DNA of 64,000 nt, taken from NCBI GenBank assembly GCA_031216915.1, contig CM062289.1:60630241-60694240 (forward strand), given 5' to 3'. Positions 34,205 to 45,279 of this stretch are shown here, piece by piece; the stretch's first letter is position 1; each line of letters begins with the position of its first letter. The translations under genes were made by a program, and so were the position numbers. The stretch is from Pictodentalium vernedei (Eukaryota; Mollusca; Scaphopoda; Dentaliida; Dentaliidae). The notes below the pieces were generated by a model. That model was not told the DNA's origin. It saw only the letters and a list, made by a program, of their open reading frames with translations, and made no database searches.

Positions 34205-34775
34205 TTTTTTACTTTCCAAAGTGTGATTTACTGGGATTTCCGGGTTTGATTATAAACGATAACTTCACAAGTGAATTATGCAATCAACAATTGAGTCATG
34301 TATCCGTGCGCGCAAACGAAGACGCTTACCGTGGGTGTAATGGGGACTTCATTGTTGTTTGTTTTTTTAACCCTTTACCTAAAATTCCTGAATAACTATT
34401 ATTTTCATTTTTTGTCTCAAAAACATAGGTTATGACCCCTCATTGGAACGAGCTCGACGAGCTCGTTCCAATGAGGTGTCATAACCTATGTTTTAGAGAC
34501 AAAAATGAAAAGAAAATGAAAAGATAATGAAAATTAATTGGCGATTTTTGAGAATAGCGCTAGCCGGTTTTGGCCGTTACGTCAGGTAAAGGGTTAAATA
34601 ATATAATTATCGTTAATAATGAAAAGTAATAAACAGAGTAATCGCTCATTCGAGGCGATGGACTATATTGTAAAACACTCGTCCGAATTCGCGTACTCAT
34701 GCTTGTACAACGTCCCTCACCTCTCATGAATTATTTCACGTAACCAGTCCAGTCAAGCAATTACTCTCTATAGAA
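34205..34775 (+). repeat. Composite repeat, copy 1 (direct repeat of 38074-38690)
   Basis: Unique head (GTGTGATTTACTGGGATTTC, AACGATAACTTCACAAG), then a MITE-C, then TAATATAATTATCGTTAATA, and an inner segment ending CGTAACCAGTCCAGTCAAGC. The same order, including the MITE-C at the same place, recurs at 38.1-38.7 kb. In the second copy the inner segment is a complete palindrome. This copy has lost its left palindrome arm. Confidence 0.85.
34367..34597. mobile_element. MITE-C copy with complete hairpin
   Basis: TTAA targets at 34367-34370 and 34594-34597. The centre reads GGTTATGACCCCTCATTGGA, ACGAGCTCGACGAGCTCGT and the complement ending GTCATAACC. Part of the composite repeat. Confidence 0.92.
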
Positions 34776-34812
34776 ACAACAATAAATAAAAAAACTAAGG
34801 CTGAACAGTTAC

Positions 34813-34933
34813 CTGACTACAGTAGGATTTACCTCCAATGAATACAATTTTATCGTGGCCCAGTTCATGGAGCAAAGACATTTCGAAACCATTGCCAGTG
34901 TGATGGTCACATATATATATTCTTTGGATATTC
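34813..34933 (-). CDS. SLC22-type transporter, internal exon (TM10)
   Basis: A 121-nt exon between an acceptor ATTCACAG and a donor CAGGTAACT. It encodes ISKEYIYVTITLAMVSKC and a hydrophobic stretch, then the SLC22 hallmark YSLEVNPTVVR (compare YTAELYPTVVR/LPTVLR in family members), where the exon stops two bases into the arginine codon. It enters with two bases of a glycine codon whose first base closes the exon at 38707. TM10 is in the usual place before the PTVVR motif. Confidence 0.92.
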
Positions 34934-35305
34934 CTGTGAATAGAGAAAAATGTCTGAAGCCATCGCATCGCAAAGGGAAGACAACTCGAAATTGCAACAA
35001 AATGCGAAAGTGCGTCTTCAGTGTTTATCTGCAAAAGCGGATCTGGAGGTGAACAAATGAGTTTAGTCCTTCAAACGTGACAAATGTGCGCGCGCGGCGG
35101 TCCTCCTGATAAATATCTAAGAGAGGCCTCCAGTCAAATAATTTAGAAACTTGCAACTGAGTGTAGCTATTTTAGGCCTCTGTAATCTTCCTCAACAAGA
35201 AAAGTAGGTTTACTTTGCCAGTGGTGTCGTTGTCTGGGTCAGACACTGTAATGCGGTCAACAGGGGAATTCAGAATGGATAGTGACATCATAATGAGAGA
35301 CTACA

Positions 35306-35527
35306 GTACGTGGAGAGTGTTCAGATGTTCATTGATGTTTTTTTCTTGAAAACATTTTCCCGATGCCTGAACTCAACAATAGCGCGCTTCATTTCAAATA
35401 ATGAACAGAATGGAGTGCGCCTCCTAATCGAAAGACTAAATACTTAACTGTAACCTGTCCTCTAAATATGATCTAGCGAACGTGTTTGGCGGGTTGAAAC
35501 ATCGAAGACCCGATATATGTGTCCTAT
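35306..35527. repeat. MITE-A end plus 205-bp flank repeated inverted at 42.2-42.43 kb
   Basis: It starts TACAGTACGTGGAGAGTG (a solo MITE-A terminus). The next ~205 bases (TTCAGATGTTCATTGATG to GACCCGATATATGTGTCC) are the reverse complement of 42225-42430. They abut the MITE-A at 35525. Confidence 0.8.
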
Positions 35528-35785
35528 AGTACGTGGAGAGTGGATTGTAACTAAATCACCCACAGAGTGGAGATATCGCCCAAGCTATAACTTTCAAATT
35601 TTGTACATATCGACAAAAAACACAAGCAATGTTTCAGCCAATGGACCCCCGGGTTTAACCCGGAGGTCCACTGGCTGAAACTTTGCTTGTGCTGGTTATG
35701 CTTTGCAACAAATTTGCAATTATTGCTTGGGTGGAATCTCCACTCTGCGGGTGATTTAGTGATAAGACACTCTCCGCGTACTGTA
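35525..35785. mobile_element. MITE-A copy 2
   Basis: TATAGTACGTGGAGAGTGG to CTCTCCGCGTACTGTA. It contains the complete central palindrome CAGCCAATGGACCCCCGGGT / CCACTGGCTGAAACTTTGC. In the same orientation as the 50.5-kb copy and inverted relative to the others. Confidence 0.9.
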
Positions 35786-35947
35786 CAATGTTTTCTGAGC
35801 GACGATCCAAAATACTACTGTGCAATGAGTTTAGATAAAAAAATAAATAAATATTTTTAGGTGGAAGAGGAAGATAAAACTTTTCATATACCTCCTTCGA
35901 CACAAGATTTTATTTGTCAAGCGTTCCATGAGTGTTTTTTTGTTTTG

Positions 35948-36235
35948 TTGTATTGGGGTTTAACGATACGTTTGATAGCCAGAGTCACCTCGTGTCGAAC
36001 AGCTTTACCTTGAATAAAGCAGGAGTACCCGGGAAGAACCACCAAGCAACGGCGAGCAACTGTCAGACTCTCCAATGTTCACCGCACAAGTAGGGTTAGC
36101 ACTGGTTGAAGACAAGTGCACCATCAACGTGCAGTACGCATTATTACACAACGCCAGCGTGCTCCTTCCTGGACAATGGGGATTAAGAGCCTTGACCAAG
36201 GACACAAGGACACAAAGCAGTTACGGGGGATCGAA
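35948..36235 (-). mobile_element. SINE copy, minus strand, 5' part decayed
   Basis: The reverse strand reads CGTATCGTTAAACCCCAATA at the 3' end, then the SINE body (GGTTCTTCCCGGGTACTCC, CTTCAACCAGTGCTAACCC). The B-box region is only weakly recognisable near 36210. No clear target duplication. Confidence 0.8.
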
Positions 36236-37244
36236 CGGTGGGCCTTTCGGTTTGATGTTCTCTGCCGTAACCACAGAGTGACCGCGCTCCCTCCAACAGT
36301 TCTACTCGAGGAACGATGTCGCGGTCTACTAAAATATGCATGCCTTCATTTACCCTCCTCACTCCTCCTCTAGGAGAATATTACACATCCGAAGCGGCTT
36401 AACCCAAGTTGTTCCGCAACTATGTCCGTTCACTCTATACGTGTACCACGGAGTTTTTTTGTTTTGATTCAGCAAGTATTACTTCGTGCATCGACAGATC
36501 ACTAAATAATTTGCATCTGTCTGCATGTCTCACAAGTTTCTGGTCTTTATCTGGTTTACATATTTCAAGACTATGTTTTCTTCTTTTGAGTCAAATAAAA
36601 TGTAGGAGGTTGTTAGATTTTTTAATAAATGGTAGGAGTGAACACCTATTGGAGGCGCGTTTGGCTGAACGCTCAATATTAAAATGTAATGGTGAAATCG
36701 AACCCTTGGATGTGTTTATGTGACATCATAGTCACTTATAATGCTGGCTAAGTCGAGGCATTGTCTTTTCTTTATCATATGGTTCTCATCACACTTCCAG
36801 ACCACCAGCCTAATTCCGCTCAGAATTCGACTCGGGTATTGGCTGTTTGTTTACACACTTTTTAAGGAAAGTTGCGTGTACACGGCCGTTGATGTCTAGT
36901 GATGTGCCTTTACTTACAACTATGTACAGGTACTCTTTCCTGCCACACTTATAGATGTTCCAATCAGTAAGTATTTAATTTCTCTACCCATCATCAAGCT
37001 ATTACTACACGGTGTAATCACAGCACTACAGCTGTGTCGATTCACTATTTCTGATTTTAATGTTATCAAAATGTCGATCAAATCACGACTCAATTGTGTA
37101 ACATTTCTAGCTTTTATTCATATAAAATGAATCTTTGGGTTTGCTTTTCCAACCAACTGAAATATTCCAGACAAGTGATTCTAGACATACGCGATGCCCT
37201 ATTTGATGACAGGACACAATAGCGTCGAACTGTTCTTACAGAAT
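36236..37244. other. No gene recognised
   Basis: About 1 kb of intron without a supported exon or repeat. A weak frame at 36409-36723 (plus) has no family match or splice sites. Confidence 0.3.
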
Positions 37245-37259
37245 TAGAATGGTAGTTTG

Positions 37260-37608
37260 GGGATAAGGTGGCTCAGTTGGTAGAGGTGCAGGCTGCAAGC
37301 CGAGAGGTCCTCGGTTCGAATCCCACTTACGGCAACCGCATTGTGTTCTTGTGCAAGACACTTCACCCCCATTGTCCACGTCGGGGCACGGTGGCGTTGT
37401 GTTCAAATGTGTACTGCACGTCGATGGTGCACTTGTCTTCAACCAATGCAAATACTGCTTGTGTGAAGTTAGTATGTTGGGGAGCCTGACATTTGCTCGC
37501 CGTTGCTCAGTGATTCTCTCCGGTTACTCTGGCTTCCGCCACCAGTAAAACTCTCCGACACGAGGTGATCCTGGCTGTTGAAAGTGTCGTTAAAGCCCAA
37601 TAAATAAA
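37260..37608 (+). mobile_element. SINE, full length, 15-bp target duplication
   Basis: A box GTGGCTCAGTTGGTAGAGG, B box GGTTCGAATCC, SINE body and tail GTGTCGTTAAAGCCCAATAA. Flanked by TAGAATGGTAGTTTG at 37245-37259 and 37609-37623. The head and body match the 5.6-kb SINE, but the 3' end is of the GTGTCGTTAAA type shared with 33.4 kb. Confidence 0.93.
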
Positions 37609-37623
37609 TAGAATGGTAGTTTG

Positions 37624-38073
37624 AATGCTTGTTTTTTGATATCTGTTATTTTAGTTTAGTGAGATTACAGTGGTACTGTAATCGTCATTTGTGAAGTTGA
37701 AGGTAGTCTAGAGACTAGCACGGCTTCGAGATCGGACCACTACCGACGATTCGATTCTAATCGCACAGATTCGAAGTTTTCTCAACATCTTACCCAGATC
37801 TTTTGCATTGCTAAGTTTTGTCAGAAAATCTGTTATCTCAACCCACTCTCCGCCCACACACATTAAATACGTTCTGTGCCACGAAAACCGCTTCAGTTGT
37901 GTATCTGTTGAATTTTTACTCCAATTTACCAAGCTTTTATCTCCTTATAAATGGTTTTCTTTACGGTAAGTAATAGTTTTAACTCCTTCAGAATTGCACT
38001 GCCACTTTTGTATGTGTTGCTTTTTTGGAGATGAGTACTGTCTGTATTTAATTAATGCAATTAACATTTTTAT
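37624..38073. other. No gene recognised
   Basis: Intron sequence. No supported feature. Confidence 0.3.
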
Positions 38074-38690
38074 TACTTTCCAGAGTGTGATTTACTGGGA
38101 TTTCGGGTTTGATTATAAACGATAACTTCACAAGTGAATTATGCAATCAACAATTGTGTAATGTATCCGTGTGCGCAAACGAAGATGCTTTGCCGTGGGT
38201 GTAATGGGAACTACATTGCTTTTTGTTGTTTCAACCCTTTAAATAACATGAAAAGCAGACGACACTTGCAAACAAATTCTTGAATAACTATTTTTTTCAT
38301 TTTTTGTCTCAAAAACATAGGTTATGACCCCTCATTGGAACGAGCTCGTCGAGCTCGTTCCAATGAGGGGTCATAACCTATGTTTTAGAGACAAAAAACA
38401 TTAAAACATAATAAAATAAAATTAAAATTGGCGAGTTTTGAGAATAGCTCTGGCCGTTTTTAGCAGTTACGTTAGGTGAAAAGTTAAATAATATAATTAT
38501 CGTTAATAATGAAAATAAATAAACAGAGTAATCGCTTGACTGGACTGGTTACGATAAATAATTCATTCGAGGCGATGGACTATATTGTAAAACACTCGTG
38601 CGCATTCGCGCACTTGTGTTTGTACAACCTCCCTCACCTCTCATGAATTATATCACGTAACCAGTCCAGTCAAGCGATTACTCTCTATAC
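38074..38690 (+). repeat. Composite repeat, copy 2
   Basis: Direct repeat of 34205-34775 with the same nested MITE-C. Its distal part is a ~160-bp palindrome (38527-38686: AGAGTAATCGCTTGACTGGA, CTGGTTACG; mirrored by CGTAACCAG and TCCAGTCAAGCGATTACTCT). It ends about 15 bases below the splice donor of the exon at 38707. Confidence 0.87.
38231..38487. mobile_element. MITE-C copy with complete hairpin
   Basis: Left target TCAA (decayed TTAA), right TTAA at 38484-38487. Central arms GGTTATGACCCCTCATTGGA / TCCAATGAGGGGTCATAACC around CGAGCTCGTCGAGCTCG are perfect. Confidence 0.9.
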
Positions 38691-38706
38691 ATTTTCTAGT
38701 ACGTAC

Positions 38707-38789
38707 CAACAAATGAAAGTACCACGATCCCAAAAGAGAATGCAGATGACAAAAACGCAGCCCAAAACAATGTACAGCGCCTCCCCATT
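38707..38789 (-). CDS. SLC22-type transporter, internal exon (TM9)
   Basis: An 83-nt exon with acceptor ATTTCAG and donor TTGGTACGT. The first base completes the lysine codon begun in the exon at 45280. Translation is MGRRCTLFWAAFLSSAFSFG, then IVVLSFV, and the last base starts a glycine codon. GRR directly before TM9 is the conserved SLC22 loop (D.IGRR/MGRR). Phase in and out agrees with both neighbours. Confidence 0.93.
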
Positions 38790-38962
38790 CTGAAATTAAA
38801 TAAAAAAATAAATAAACAAAGGTATTGCTCTACACCCCTAGACACCGATGAAGGAACAATAATAAGCCGCAAACTTGAAAAAAAAATCGTCTCTCAGATT
38901 CTGCCTGTACAGGAAAGTGCATGTAAAAAATGTTAGACGTCTGAAGCCACACGACGTTGTCT

Positions 38963-39193
38963 ACAGTACGTCGACGATGGACTGGTCACTTTTAATGGGC
39001 TGGCAATATTTCCACGTACGCGATAATATTAGATTGTAAACGCTAATTATAGGAATAATCATCAACAATTTAATTAACGAAGCACCGGGTATACATTTTT
39101 GCTGATGATGATTTTTATTACCTGATAAACGCATGCGTGGACATCACCTCCCACACGTGGATTACGAACAGTCCACGGCGACTGTACTGTTCC
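38963..39193. mobile_element. MITE-E copy 1
   Basis: TACAGTACGTCGACGATGGA at the left and CCACGGCGACTGTACTGT at the right, with an interior GATAATATTAGATTGTAAAC and ACGCATGCGT. A second copy lies at 40.6 kb. The end resembles MITE-A (CAGTACG), but the rest differs. Confidence 0.75.
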
Positions 39194-39666
39194 TACGAAC
39201 TGTGAACTTCCAACTGCTAAAGGAAAACGAATGCAGCCCCTCCCTTCATTTATAGTTTTGACCGACCCCCATCCCTCTCGCGATAGCCCTACTCCCCAAA
39301 TTGAGTAACACAGCGCAAAACTTATATAAAAGGGAGAGTTGAAGTCGAGCATGGTGCATTTTTCTCGAAACTGTCGGAAAATTGTTGATTCTAGGACTTT
39401 TGTGACGGAAAAGGGCAAAATTAAATTTCACTCCATCAAATGGAAATCAAGGAAACCTTTGTTACTCATGGACCGGAATAATAAGTTGAATTTTGTTTTG
39501 AAGCTCGACGTCAAGTACCCGAGACATGACGTAAATACCGACAGGCGTTACCCCTTCCCATCTGTTGACAGTCCTTCCTCAAGAACTACATAACATAGCA
39601 CAATATCGAAGGAGGGAAAAACGTCAAAATTAAACTGCATTGATTAGATTTGAAATCAATGAAACT
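39194..39666. other. No gene recognised
   Basis: Open frames exist on both strands near 39.1-39.6 kb, but none shows a family motif or splice support. Confidence 0.3.
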
Positions 39667-39910
39667 TTAACCATTTACCCAACCTAACGTTCCAAACCGT
39701 CCAGCGCTATTCTCAAAAATTATTTTCATTATATTTTCATTTTTTGTCTCAAAACCATAGGTTATGACCCCTCTTTGGAACTAGCGCGTCGAACTCGTTC
39801 CAATGAGGGGTCATAACCAATGTTTTTGAGACAAAAAATGAAAACAAATTAGTTATTCAAGAATTTTGTTTGTAAGTGGCATCTGCTTTTCATGTTAGGT
39901 AAAGGGTTAA
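39667..39910. mobile_element. MITE-C copy with complete hairpin
   Basis: TTAA at both ends (39667-39670 and 39907-39910). Arms GGTTATGACCCCTCTTTGGA / TTCCAATGAGGGGTCATAAC. Confidence 0.9.
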
Positions 39911-40067
39911 GTATTCATGCTCCCAAAATAAAACGTTGAACAAACTGTCAAAAATCCGACGTACAATACCTGAGCATATTGGTCTCATCCAAACCTCAGG
40001 TTTTGAATTGTAATTTGAACTTTGCTGAAGTGTTAATTTATTATTACATTACAGCGGCGACTAGAGT

Positions 40068-40515
40068 ACCAGGCCTGGCATTCTTAAAAATGCAGAAGGG
40101 CTAAAAATCGCCCTCCTCACATGGACTAGGTGAGCGATTAGCTCTCCTCAAGCTTACAAAAGCTAAAAGTGGCAAAATTAAGTTGTACTATTAATTAATT
40201 CTGCCTAGTGGGCTTTGTACATTTTATTTGGTGTTGCTAACCAGGTAGTCTCTGTGAGACGGCTACACTGCCCCTCCCACACCTCCGGGCCTTGGTAAGG
40301 CCCGGAGATGTGGGAGGGGTAGTGTGGCCATATTGCAGAGACCACTAAATTTGCAGAGATCTGGAAACCTGTGGGTTTTAGGAATAGGCTGTTGTGGTAA
40401 TCATTATTTTCTAAGGCTAGGAGGGCTATTTTTCGTCCTCGTAAGTTTTTTTTTAAGGCGAGCAGTAGGCGAGCGAATAAATTGATCTCCTGAAAATGCC
40501 AGGCCTGGAATACCA
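40068..40515. mobile_element. TIR element with nested GC-rich hairpin
   Basis: Ends AGTACCAGGCCTGGCATTCT and the inverted AAAATGCCAGGCCTGGAATA. Near the right end the reverse strand carries a GGAGATCAATTTATTCGC block. Inside, 40244-40345 is a hairpin (TCTGTGAGACGGCTACACTG, CCCCTCCCACACCTCCGGGC and its complement). Non-coding; superfamily unknown. Confidence 0.7.
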
Positions 40516-40584
40516 ACTAGGACAACACACACGCACAACACCAAACTGTTGTCAAGTTTCCTGAAGGGAATGGAAAAGGTGTTC

Positions 40585-40788
40585 AGTACGATCGCCGTGG
40601 ACTTGTCACTTTCTACGATAGGCAATATTATTCCACGGGTGGGCGATAATATTAGCATTGAAGCACTTATTATAGGATAAGCATCAAACTTTAATCAATG
40701 CTTCATTATTTAAACTTTTACTGATGATAATTTTTATTATCTGGTAAACGCATGCGTCGACATTGCAGTTCACAGCGACTGTACTGTA
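40585..40788. mobile_element. MITE-E copy 2
   Basis: CAGTACGATCGCCGTGGACT to TTCACAGCGACTGTACTGTA, with the same interior as copy 1 (GCGATAATATTAG, TAAACGCATGCGTCGACAT). Confidence 0.75.
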
Positions 40789-40796
40789 AGTATGCT

Positions 40797-40824
40797 GGGG
40801 GGGTGGGGGTGGGGGGGGGGGGGC
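40797..40824 (+). repeat. Poly-G tract
   Basis: G-rich run with two T interruptions next to the MITE-E end. Confidence 0.9.
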
Positions 40825-41963
40825 TTTTTATTGATTTGTTTAGTCAGGATGAGAACGATTCTGAAAATGAGAGTTTTACTCCAACCAATTTGACACAAGG
40901 CTGTGGAAAATTGCATTTTTGCATTAAGAGCATGCCACCCGATAAATACAGCACGTCGGTCATTCCTCCGTTCCAAAACTTGAACTCCAAAACTTGAAAT
41001 TTCAAAAGTGGGTTGGGGTGAACTGTGAATTCGGAGATTCCACTAACAAGTCAAAATAGTCCTGGAGAAACTTTCTTTAAACACACTTGAATCTACACAA
41101 AAGGGAAGACTTTAAATAAATGCAGGCGGAAGTTCGTGGGAAAAACATTGTTTAGTATTTTTCTCAAATACCAACAATGTTTCAATGGGGTCACCACACA
41201 GGTATGGTACCCCATCAGGCAGCCGAGGGAAGTTTGTTCCGAAATGGATTCCTCTCAAAGAGCGCTTCTGTGTACGCCAATAGCACACTAGCCTCCAACC
41301 AATGCTAACCCTGTTTGTGCCGGGATAGTAAATTGGAGAGTCAAAACAGTTAATCGCTGTTGTCAAATCCAGATACAGAACGTAACGATGAGTGAATACG
41401 TTCGTCAATAGGGCCCGAATGAAAAACAATTCATGGCACCCCTCATGGGGACAATTTCTCGAACTAGTTCCAATGAGGGTCATAAGCTTTATGTTTTAGG
41501 TAAAACTTACAATTTTATCAGGAAATGTGTTGACACTAATCATGTTAGTCAAATGGTTAATATGCATATGAAACCCCGGCGGCCTCTCTCAGCACTCCGG
41601 TTACTAAATCTTTAACCATTTACACAAGGCACAAAACCATATCGTGTGACTCCGCGATGAAACGAGTTCTACTGCTCTTTTCGCAAATTACGCGGGCGGT
41701 TCCAACCGATCTGCTATATAAACAACACAGCATGTGCGAGCACGTTTCAGTTTAGTGCTTCGCTCCCACAACTCCCACTTCACGTTATTGACACATTCGG
41801 ATAATTTCTACTCTGGTGAGGTAGAAAGTAATGCAAATTAATTACAGGGCGGCCGGATTGGCAAACAGGCAAGGGCTGAAACACGACAGTGGGTTAAGTT
41901 AAGAAATTGCTTTGCTCGATACAGGGTTGTATCTTCTCGATAACTCGTGCCTGAACGACCATC
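40825..41963. other. No gene; SINE and MITE-C scraps
   Basis: 41292-41353 (CCAACCAATGCTAACCCTG, GGAGAGTC) is a SINE body remnant. 41441-41500 (CTAGTTCCAATGAGGGTCAT) and 41613-41690 (TTTAACCATTTACACAAGGC) are MITE-C scraps. Nothing else is supportable. Confidence 0.5.
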
Positions 41964-42224
41964 TGCAGTACGTGGATAGTGTATTATCACTAAATCACCC
42001 GCAGAGTGGAGATTTCACCCAAGCATTAATTGCAAATTTGTTGCAAAGCATAACCAGCACAAGCAAAGTTTCAGCCAATGGACCTCCGGGTTAAACCCGG
42101 AGGTCCATTGGCTGAAACATTGCTTGTGTTTTTTGTCGATATGTACAAAATTCGAAAGTTAGAGCTTGGGTGATATCTCCACTCCGCGGGTGATTTAGTT
42201 ACAATCCACTCTCCACGTACTGTA
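41964..42224. mobile_element. MITE-A copy 3
   Basis: TGCAGTACGTGGATAGTG to CACTCTCCACGTACTGTA, with a perfect central palindrome (CAATGGACCTCCGGGTTAAA and complement). Its right flank (42225-42430) is the inverted partner of 35323-35527. Confidence 0.9.
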
Positions 42225-42430
42225 GGACACATATATCGGGTCTTCGATATTTCAACCCGCCAAACACGTTCGCTAGATCATATTTAGAGGACAGGTTACA
42301 GTTAAGTATTTAGTCTTTCGATTAGGAGGCGCACTCTATTCTGTTCATCATTTGAAATGAAGCGCGCTATTGTTGAGTTCAGGCATCGGGAAAATGTTTT
42401 CAAGAAAAAAACATCAATGAACATCTGAAC

Positions 42431-42834
42431 CCCGTGCATTCCACTGGTGCTCAGTAAGGAGGGATTCCAAAATTACTACCCGACTTTTGGCAGCAATGAT
42501 CAATTTTATTTCAGCTCGGCATAAAACATGAAATGCAACTTCAGTGGAGCAATATTAAGTCAATCAAATGATTCTCCACTGAAAGTATGAGCGAAAATAC
42601 AGTGAGTAGCATTATTGGCCTTTGAAGTTTGTTGAATTATGTTGTTTTCGTACCAATTCTCGGAAAGTGAAGTTTGATTAGTGTGAAGTCTTCAAATGCT
42701 ACAATGCATAGTTTATTTGTTATAATGCATGGTTTTTACACGCCTCTTCTATGTAGTTCCCATCCACATCAACACTAAGCAATGCGGAAAATGAAAATCT
42801 GTTCCGTACATATTTGCGAAACGGAATCGTCATG
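42431..42834. other. No gene recognised
   Basis: No supported feature. Confidence 0.3.
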
Positions 42835-44440
42835 GCCTATTTTTAAATAGACGCGAAATTTCGCTGGAATTTTCTACAAATCTTGCACCGCAATTACAAT
42901 TTGAATTGCTTGCAATAGCTAAAAATTGTCCCTTGAGTTACAATGTGTTCTACGTTCCAGTAGGCACATAGAAGACATTTTAACTCAGGGGACGAAAAAG
43001 TAAAACGGGTTCCCCTCGCAAATCTGGTTGGCTGATAAAAATGTGTTCTTTTTAGCTCACCAACTTTAGTTGTGTAAGCTTATGGAATGGCTCGATCGGT
43101 CGGCGTCGGCGTCAGCGTCGGCGTCAGCGAACGTGTCCAATAATGTTAAAGTTTCTGTTTAGGTCACTTATTCGCCCTATTTCCATATCATGGCTTTTAT
43201 AATGCTGCTACATGATGATTATTATCATTTTACCATGATTTAACCCCTCATACCCTAAATTTTAGACATTTTTCTTGACATTTTTAGTTGCGTTTAGTTT
43301 TCTGTTTAGCTCAGCATTTCATGTTTAACTAAGTGTTTAGGTCAGCTGCTGTGCTCCTTCTCTTCCCATGACACTTATATTCATCATACATGTTCCTCAG
43401 TATCATTGTTCCATGATTAACCCCTCATACCCTGCATTTTAAACATTTTTCTTGACATTTTTAGTTGCGTTTAGTTTTCTGTTTAGCTCAGAATTTCATG
43501 TTTAACTAAGTGTTTAGGTCAGCTGCTGTGCTCCTTTTCTTCTCATGGCACTTATATTCCTCATACATGTTCCTCAGTATCATTGTTCCATGATTAACCC
43601 CTCATACCCTGCATTTTAAACATTTTTCTTGACATTTTTAGTTGCGTTTAGTTTTCTGTTTAGCTCAGAATTTCATGTTTAACTTAGTGTTTAGGTCAGC
43701 TGCTGTGCTCCTTCTCTTCCCATGGCACTTATAGTCATTATACATGTTCCTCAGTGTCATTGTTCCATGATTAACCCCTCATACCCTGCATTTTAAACGT
43801 TTTTCATCACATTTTTAGTTGCGTTTAGTTTTCTGTTTAGCTCAGAATTTCATGTTTAACTAAGTGTTTAGGTCAGCTGCTGTGCTCCTTCTCTTCCAAT
43901 GGCATTTATATTCATCATACATGTTCCTCTGTATCATTGTTCCATGATTAACCCCTCATACCCTGCACTTTAAACATTTTTCTTGACATTTTTAGTTGCG
44001 TTTAGTTTTCTGTTTAGTTCAGAATTTCATGCTTAACTTAGTGTTTATGTCAGTTTCTGTGTTTTACTTTTAAGAGGTTGTGCTTAGGTAAGCTTTGTCG
44101 CATGTTATGAGCCTGTTTGATACAGTTCTTGTGTTTGCCAAAGTTACTATCAAAGAGGAATGTTGGTGAGCTATAGGGCGTTGGCGTCCTTCTTGTTATT
44201 TATAGTTGGCAAATGATTTGCTGAATGTCCGACTAAGTGTTTTCTATAGACGCGAAGGCGCGTAATAAACACAGACTGACACGCGCGTGTGAATGGGTTA
44301 ATGGATATGGCACTTGTACCATCACGGAATGATAAAACTCGAGGCCTGTGGCCCCTCATTTTATCCGTACGCGCCGGCACTCCTGTCATATCGATTAACC
44401 CATTCACACGCGCGTGTCGTTCTGTGTGTGTGTTGTTGAC
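42835..44440. mobile_element. Rep-F copy 2, interrupted by a 1.1-kb element
   Basis: 42835-43053 and 44185-44440 together are the reverse complement of 7076-7510. The terminal palindrome (CACACGCGCGTGTC...GTTCTGTG) is at the right. The insert at 43054-44180 splits it at the point that is continuous in copy 1. Confidence 0.8.
43054..44180 (+). mobile_element. 1.1-kb element carrying a 177-bp satellite
   Basis: Begins TAGCTCACCAACTTTAG and ends near GTTGGTGAGCTATAG...GGCGTTGGCGTC, so short inverted ends (AGCTCACCAAC) are present. The left part has (GGCGTC)n-like repeats (GTCGGCGTCGGCGTCAGCGT). The body, 43244-44050, is a head-to-tail array of a 176-178-bp unit (starts 43244, 43421, 43598, 43774, 43952), about 4.5 copies, with CATTTTTCTTGACATTTTTA and AGTTGCGTTTAGTTTTCTGT in each. 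No ORF. Confidence 0.85.
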
Positions 44441-44524
44441 AATTTCGTGCTCACATTGTATAATGTGACCTATTTCCAACGAACAAATCGTAAAACTTCA
44501 CAAAAACACACGATATCAAAGCTT

Positions 44525-44665
44525 CTTATTTTAATTTTTCACCCAATTGTATAAAAGAATTCCAACAAAACCATATTATGCGACCCTCTCATTGGAACGA
44601 GCTTCCGAGCTCGTTCCAATGAATGGGTTACATGATATGATTTTGTTGAAATTGCGGAATTGTTT
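44525..44665. repeat. MITE-C variant hairpin
   Basis: CAACAAAACCATATTATGCG, ACCCTCTCATTGGAACGAGC and the inverse ending TTTTGTTGAA. Same variant core as at 57.8 kb, ends degraded. Confidence 0.65.
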
Positions 44666-44683
44666 TCTACTATACAATTTGCA

Positions 44684-44936
44684 CTGTACGTGGGGAGTGT
44701 AATATAACTAAATCACCCGTAGAATGGAGATTCCACCCAAGCAATAATTGCAAATTTGTTGCAAAGCATAACAAGCAAAGTTCCAACCAATGGACCACTG
44801 GGTTAAACCCGGAGGTCCATTGATTGAAACGTTGCTTCTGTTTGTTGTCCATGTGAACAGAATTTCAAAGTGATACTTTGGGTGATAACCCCACTCTGCG
44901 AGTGATTTAATCACAATCCACTCACCACATACTGTA
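44684..44936. mobile_element. MITE-A copy 4 (diverged)
   Basis: CTGTACGTGGGGAGTGT to CACTCACCACATACTGTA, with the central CAACCAATGGACCACTGGGT / CCGGAGGTCCATTGATTGAA pair. Confidence 0.85.
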
Positions 44937-45279
44937 TATTAAGCGGTGGATGCTACATATTCGTTAGGTAAGTGTTAATCGCTCGCAAGGTAGAACCTAG
45001 GCTCACTGTTGTCTACTTGAAAAAAGTAAACACAGCAAGTGCGACGGCGCGCAAGATCGAAGCTCGCCTTAAAATCGAAAGGCTATAAGTATTTAATTCA
45101 AGACCAGTGAGTTGCTAGCCTACATTAGTTGTCTGACCCGTTTACCCCGACACTTTGATTCAACAAGTCAGCAAATCAGATGATATTGCAATAAATTGCA
45201 TCTACATCTGTCATAATAGTGCGTTTCACACAAGATTCAGTTACTAAATTTGTTGCGCTTGTCACATAATCCAACTTAC

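Noticed and set aside
41112-41483. 123-residue minus-strand ORF
   Set aside because: It overlaps SINE and MITE-C scraps and shows no family motif.
43244-44050. 177-bp array as centromeric satellite
   Set aside because: Only 4.5 units inside a small element inserted in a gene intron region, so this is an element-internal repeat.
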